This document shows positions 61,863 through 64,000 of a stretch of DNA of 64,000 bases, piece by piece (within the stretch, counting starts at the first letter, position 1; every line of letters begins with the position of its first letter). Source of the stretch: Pseudoxanthomonas kaohsiungensis (GTDB lineage Bacteria > Pseudomonadota > Gammaproteobacteria > Xanthomonadales > Xanthomonadaceae); NCBI RefSeq assembly GCF_010211765.1, contig NZ_PDWO01000017.1:19199-83198 (forward strand), in the 5' to 3' direction. The notes under the pieces were generated by a model that was not told the origin of the DNA, did no database searches, and was given only the letters and a program-made list of their open reading frames with translations. The translations under genes were made by a program, and so were the position numbers.

Positions 61863-62387
61863 ATGCTCGCGCTCGGCCACCATCCAACGACGCGCGTCGA
61901 CACCCGCATGCCCCAGGACCCCAAACTGCTGCGCCGCCTCCTCCGGGCCAAGGACCGCATGGATGCCGCCTCGCACGAGGACTGGCCGGTCAGCCGTCTG
62001 GCCGAGGTGAGCGCCTTGTCGCCGGCGCACTTCGCGCGGGCGTTCAAGCAGGCCTTCGGGCTGCCGCCGCACCGCTACCTGCTGACCCGCCGGATCGAGC
62101 ACGCCTGCGCGCTCCTGCGCGAGACCGGGCTGCCGGTGTCCGACATCGCCTTCCGCACCGGCTGGAGCAGCCTGGGCACGTTCGGGCGGGTGTTCCGCGA
62201 GGTCACCGGGGCGCACCCGGGGCAGTTGCGCCTGGACGCACGCGCGGCGGTGCAGGCCCCCGGGCGGGTGCCGGGATGCGTGCTGGGCGCCGCGCAGCGG
62301 CCGGACCTCGAGTCCGCAGTTTCGGAGAAGCGCCGGCGGCGCGTGGGCGGTACAACGTCGGCCATCAAATCCGACGAGGTGGCGTGA
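61863..62387 (+). CDS. AraC-family transcriptional regulator
   Basis: About 174 residues from ATG 61863 (GTG 61845 and ATG 61908 are alternatives). It consists almost only of the AraC double helix-turn-helix: VSRLAEVSALSPAHFARAFK, then RRIEHACALLRETGLPVSDI and GWSSLGTFGRVFREVTGAHP. There is no effector-binding domain, as in SoxS-sized members, but with an extra basic tail. Its stop overlaps the VOC gene start (TGATG), so it is probably linked to control of that operon. Confidence 0.88.
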   Translation: MLALGHHPTTRVDTRMPQDPKLLRRLLRAKDRMDAASHEDWPVSRLAEVSALSPAHFARAFKQAFGLPPHRYLLTRRIEHACALLRETGLPVSDIAFRTGWSSLGTFGRVFREVTGAHPGQLRLDARAAVQAPGRVPGCVLGAAQRPDLESAVSEKRRRRVGGTTSAIKSDEVA

Positions 62388-62797
62388 TGGAAGGCGTGGG
62401 CGTGGTGGGGCTGTACGTGCGTGACCAGGAAGAAGCGCTGTCGTTCTACGCGGACAAGCTCGGCTTCCGGGTGCACACGGACGTGGGCAATGGCGGCTAC
62501 CGCTGGTTGACGGTGCAGCACCCGCAGCAGCCGTCGTTCCAGCTCGGCCTGTTCCTGCCCGGCCCGCCGGTGCTCGATGCCGCCACCGCGCAGGCGGCGC
62601 AGGCGCTGGTGGCCAAGGGCGCGATGCCGCCGCTGGTGCTGACCGTGGCCGACTGCCGCGCCGCCTACGCGCGCATGAGCGCGGCCGGGGTGGAGTTCAC
62701 CCAGGAGCCGATCGACCGCTACGGCACGGTGGACGCGGGCTTCCGCGACCCGTCCGGCAACGGCTGGAAGATGATCCAGCCGCGGGGTGCGGCATGA
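62387..62797 (+). CDS. VOC (glyoxalase/dioxygenase fold) protein
   Basis: 136 residues. Two beta-alpha-beta-beta-beta units: VGLYVRDQEEALSFYADKLG at the start and LTVADCRAAYARMSAAGVEF, then FRDPSGNGWKMIQP at the end. The usual metal-ligand Glu or His positions are only partly kept, so enzyme or binding roles are both possible. Linked by overlapping codons to an AraC regulator before and a small membrane protein after. Confidence 0.9.
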   Translation: MEGVGVVGLYVRDQEEALSFYADKLGFRVHTDVGNGGYRWLTVQHPQQPSFQLGLFLPGPPVLDAATAQAAQALVAKGAMPPLVLTVADCRAAYARMSAAGVEFTQEPIDRYGTVDAGFRDPSGNGWKMIQPRGAA

Positions 62798-63024
62798 ACT
62801 TCGCGCACGCCATCCGGCAGCTGCACCGCTGGGTCTCGATCCTGTTCGTGCTGGCGGTGGTCGCCAACTTCGTGGCGATGGCGTTCGGGCCGACGCCGCC
62901 GTGGATCACCTACTCGCCGCTGCCGCCGCTGGCCCTGCTGGTGCCCAGCGGCCTGTACCTGTTCGTGTTGCCGTACCGGAGCAGGCGCGTGCGGGACCCG
63001 TCCGTGCGCGAGGGCGATGCGTAG
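62794..63024 (+). CDS. Small two-span membrane protein
   Basis: 76 residues, two spans (VSILFVLAVVANFVAMAFG; LPPLALLVPSGLYLFVLPY) and basic ends. Its ATG overlaps the stop of the VOC gene by four bases. No name can be given; close relatives are probably found beside VOC genes. Last gene of the three-gene operon. Confidence 0.7.
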   Translation: MNFAHAIRQLHRWVSILFVLAVVANFVAMAFGPTPPWITYSPLPPLALLVPSGLYLFVLPYRSRRVRDPSVREGDA

Positions 63025-63112
63025 CCTTCTCGCAATGGCATGTCGCGGATAAGCTGCATAGCCCGCACTTCGGGTCCGGCTATCGGGAGTAGGTCATTTA
63101 CGGGAACCGCAT

Positions 63113-63241
63113 GTGATCCGGCTGCTTCTGCCCGCCCTTGTTCTCGCGCTGCCTTTCAGTGCCGGGGCCATCGTCATCCAGAACCGGGGTCAGAGTGCAC
63201 TTTCCAGGCACTTCACGCCGCGCCGCCGGCGCGCAGCCTAG
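63113..63241 (+). pseudogene. Truncated start of a secreted-protein gene
   Basis: A 42-codon frame from GTG 63113 starts with a clean signal peptide (VIRLLLPALVLALPFSAGA) and then runs into GGGGTCAGAGTGCACTTTCC (63186-63205) and an Arg-rich tail without character. It looks like a gene cut off by a short repeated element. A real 42-residue product cannot be excluded. Confidence 0.4.
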
Positions 63242-63273
63242 GCTCCGCCTACGCCAATCGCAGGAACGCACCC

Positions 63274-63648
63274 ATGAACCGCCCGCGCCGTCCACGCCGC
63301 GGATCGGCCAGCCAGCTGGTCGAGCTGGGCATCGCCGCACCGCAGGTCGTCGCGCACCGGCTGGCGCGGATGGCCGCGGCGGGCGCGACGCCGTCGGCGC
63401 GCGACCGCCGCGAGTTCACCGGGATGGTGCTGGAGAAGCAGACCGCCTTCGCCCAGGGCTGGATGGCGATGTGGGTCGAGGCCGCGCTGGCGCAGCAGCG
63501 ATTCCTGCTGGCCTGCCTGTCGGGCACGCCGTGGTCGGCCACGCAGGCGCTGCGGGCCGGGGCGGACTGGGAGCGCGTGCTGTCCCGCGGCCTGGCGCCG
63601 GTGCGGCGCAAGGCGGTCGCCAACGCGCGCCGCCTGGCGCGGCGCTGA
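63274..63648 (+). CDS. Phasin-like or PHA-associated small protein (tentative)
   Basis: 124 residues, basic at both ends and helical in the middle (SQLVELGIAAPQVVAHRLAR, EFTGMVLEKQTAFAQGWMAM). The pattern recalls phasin-type proteins that coat polyhydroxyalkanoate granules, but no PHA synthase is in the window, so the call is tentative. Start ATG 63274. Followed after 22 bases by the 63-base tandem repeat. Confidence 0.5.
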   Translation: MNRPRRPRRGSASQLVELGIAAPQVVAHRLARMAAAGATPSARDRREFTGMVLEKQTAFAQGWMAMWVEAALAQQRFLLACLSGTPWSATQALRAGADWERVLSRGLAPVRRKAVANARRLARR

Positions 63649-63670
63649 GGGGGCAGGGCGCAGGACCGGT

Positions 63671-63859
63671 CCGCCGAGTCCGGAGCTCGGCCATTGGTGA
63701 AATTTTGTCCGGCGCCGGAGCTTTTTGCTCGGGCCGCCGAGCCCGGAGCTCGGCCGTTGATGAAAATTTGTCCGATGCCGGAGCTTTTTGCTCGGCCCGC
63801 CGAGTTCCGAACTCGATCGATGGTGAAATTTTGTCCGACGCCCGAGCTTTTTGCTCGGC
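63671..63859. repeat. Three tandem copies of a 63-base unit
   Basis: Units at 63671-63733, 63734-63796 and 63797-63859, each starting CCGCCGAG and ending GAGCTTTTTGCTCGG. Within each are a dyad around GGAGCTC, a conserved AAATTTTGTCCG or AAAATTTGTCCG box and a GAGC-TTTTT-GCTC hairpin. The third copy has compensating changes in the first dyad (TTCCGAA). Because 63 is a multiple of three, several frames stay open across it; none is convincing as protein. Confidence 0.9.
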
Positions 63860-63908
63860 GCGTGAAGAAAGAAGGGGGGTGTCCGATTTTTTGTGTGCAG
63901 GGCAGTGA

Positions 63909-64000
63909 TCAAGGTACTGCCCGCTCGATGCGGTCACCGAACAGTATCGCGAACTGGTTCATGGCGGCGGTCCAGTGGATCGGGGGCTTGTTCCAGATCG
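63909..64000 (-). CDS. C-terminal end of an IS256-like transposase, cut by the window edge
   Basis: Reading leftward from the edge, the frame ends IWNKPPIHWTAAMNQFAILF, then GDRIERAVP and TGA at 63911-63909. The W-x-x-A-x-NQFAI-x-F-x-DR pattern is that of the C terminus of IS256/mutator-type transposases. Only about 30 codons are visible, so neither intactness nor the element's limits can be judged. Confidence 0.5.
   Translation of the reverse strand, partial: IWNKPPIHWTAAMNQFAILFGDRIERAVP

Noticed and set aside
63238..63912. Protein with 21-residue repeats encoded antisense across the 63-base repeat
   Set aside because: A 63-base period keeps several frames open at once; the frame runs antisense through the phasin-like gene and has no start signal.

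Overview
The window looks like chromosomal DNA of a high-GC gammaproteobacterium, most likely a member of the Xanthomonadaceae (Lysobacter, Luteimonas, Stenotrophomonas or Pseudoxanthomonas type). This rests on base composition, a FabV enoyl reductase, a split class II ribonucleotide reductase, many RarD/EamA, YaeQ, DUF3297 and DUF3016 genes, and about twenty short palindromic repeats that begin with GTAG, as in the GTAG REP elements described in Stenotrophomonas. Genus and species cannot be fixed from the sequence alone. No rRNA, tRNA, CRISPR array or replication origin was seen.

Layout. 1-3118: a divergent cut-off gene, a membrane-anchored winged-helix/TPR regulator and two related small proteins of unknown function. 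3193-9981: metabolism and stress genes (Tat-signal threonine aldolase-like enzyme, ChaB, CBS, DUF4287, glutathione transferase, M29-like lipoprotein, a methyltransferase, an M15 peptidase). 10250-15474: a CHASE-PAS-GGDEF-EAL protein and a secreted GH9 glucanase behind a LacI-type palindrome. 15726-21536: glutathione transferase, ACP phosphodiesterase, Nei-type glycosylase, a frameshifted RibD/DHFR-like gene, an MFS exporter and FabV. 21720-31572: a PAS-rich histidine kinase with its receiver, YaeQ, a HI0933-type flavoprotein, DUF421 and a LytS/LytTR pair. 31592-36553: a stop-interrupted membrane gene, YciI, MsrB and two EamA transporters. 36668-46579: an alpha/beta hydrolase, a MacB-like export operon (adaptor, ATPase, two permeases) and, divergent from it, an ABC-2 exporter joined to a DesK/DesR-like two-component system. 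46925-53466: M17 peptidase, HAD hydrolase, AI-2E family protein, an envelope operon (holin-like, DUF883) and a Do-type protease.

53654-57772 is a ribonucleotide reductase locus: the catalytic subunit gene (nrdJa), a lysine/alanine-rich histone H1-like gene, a strong hairpin, and the gene for the cysteine-rich C-terminal part (nrdJb), closed by a good intrinsic terminator.

57780-64000 is the accessory end. An OLD-like ATPase/TOPRIM gene of lower GC is split by an IS5-family element with a CTAA target duplication; removing the element and one CTAA restores a single 562-codon frame, although the Walker A lysine is replaced by methionine. Small membrane and secreted proteins follow, then an AraC-VOC-membrane protein operon, a truncated secreted-protein fragment, a phasin-like gene, a 63-bp tandem repeat and the end of an IS256-like transposase.

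The clearest observations for follow-up are the interrupted OLD-like gene, the histone-like gene lodged between the two halves of the reductase, the regulator with its small-protein pair (one apparently starting at ACG), REP elements that supply the stop codons of neighbouring genes, and the 63-bp repeat.
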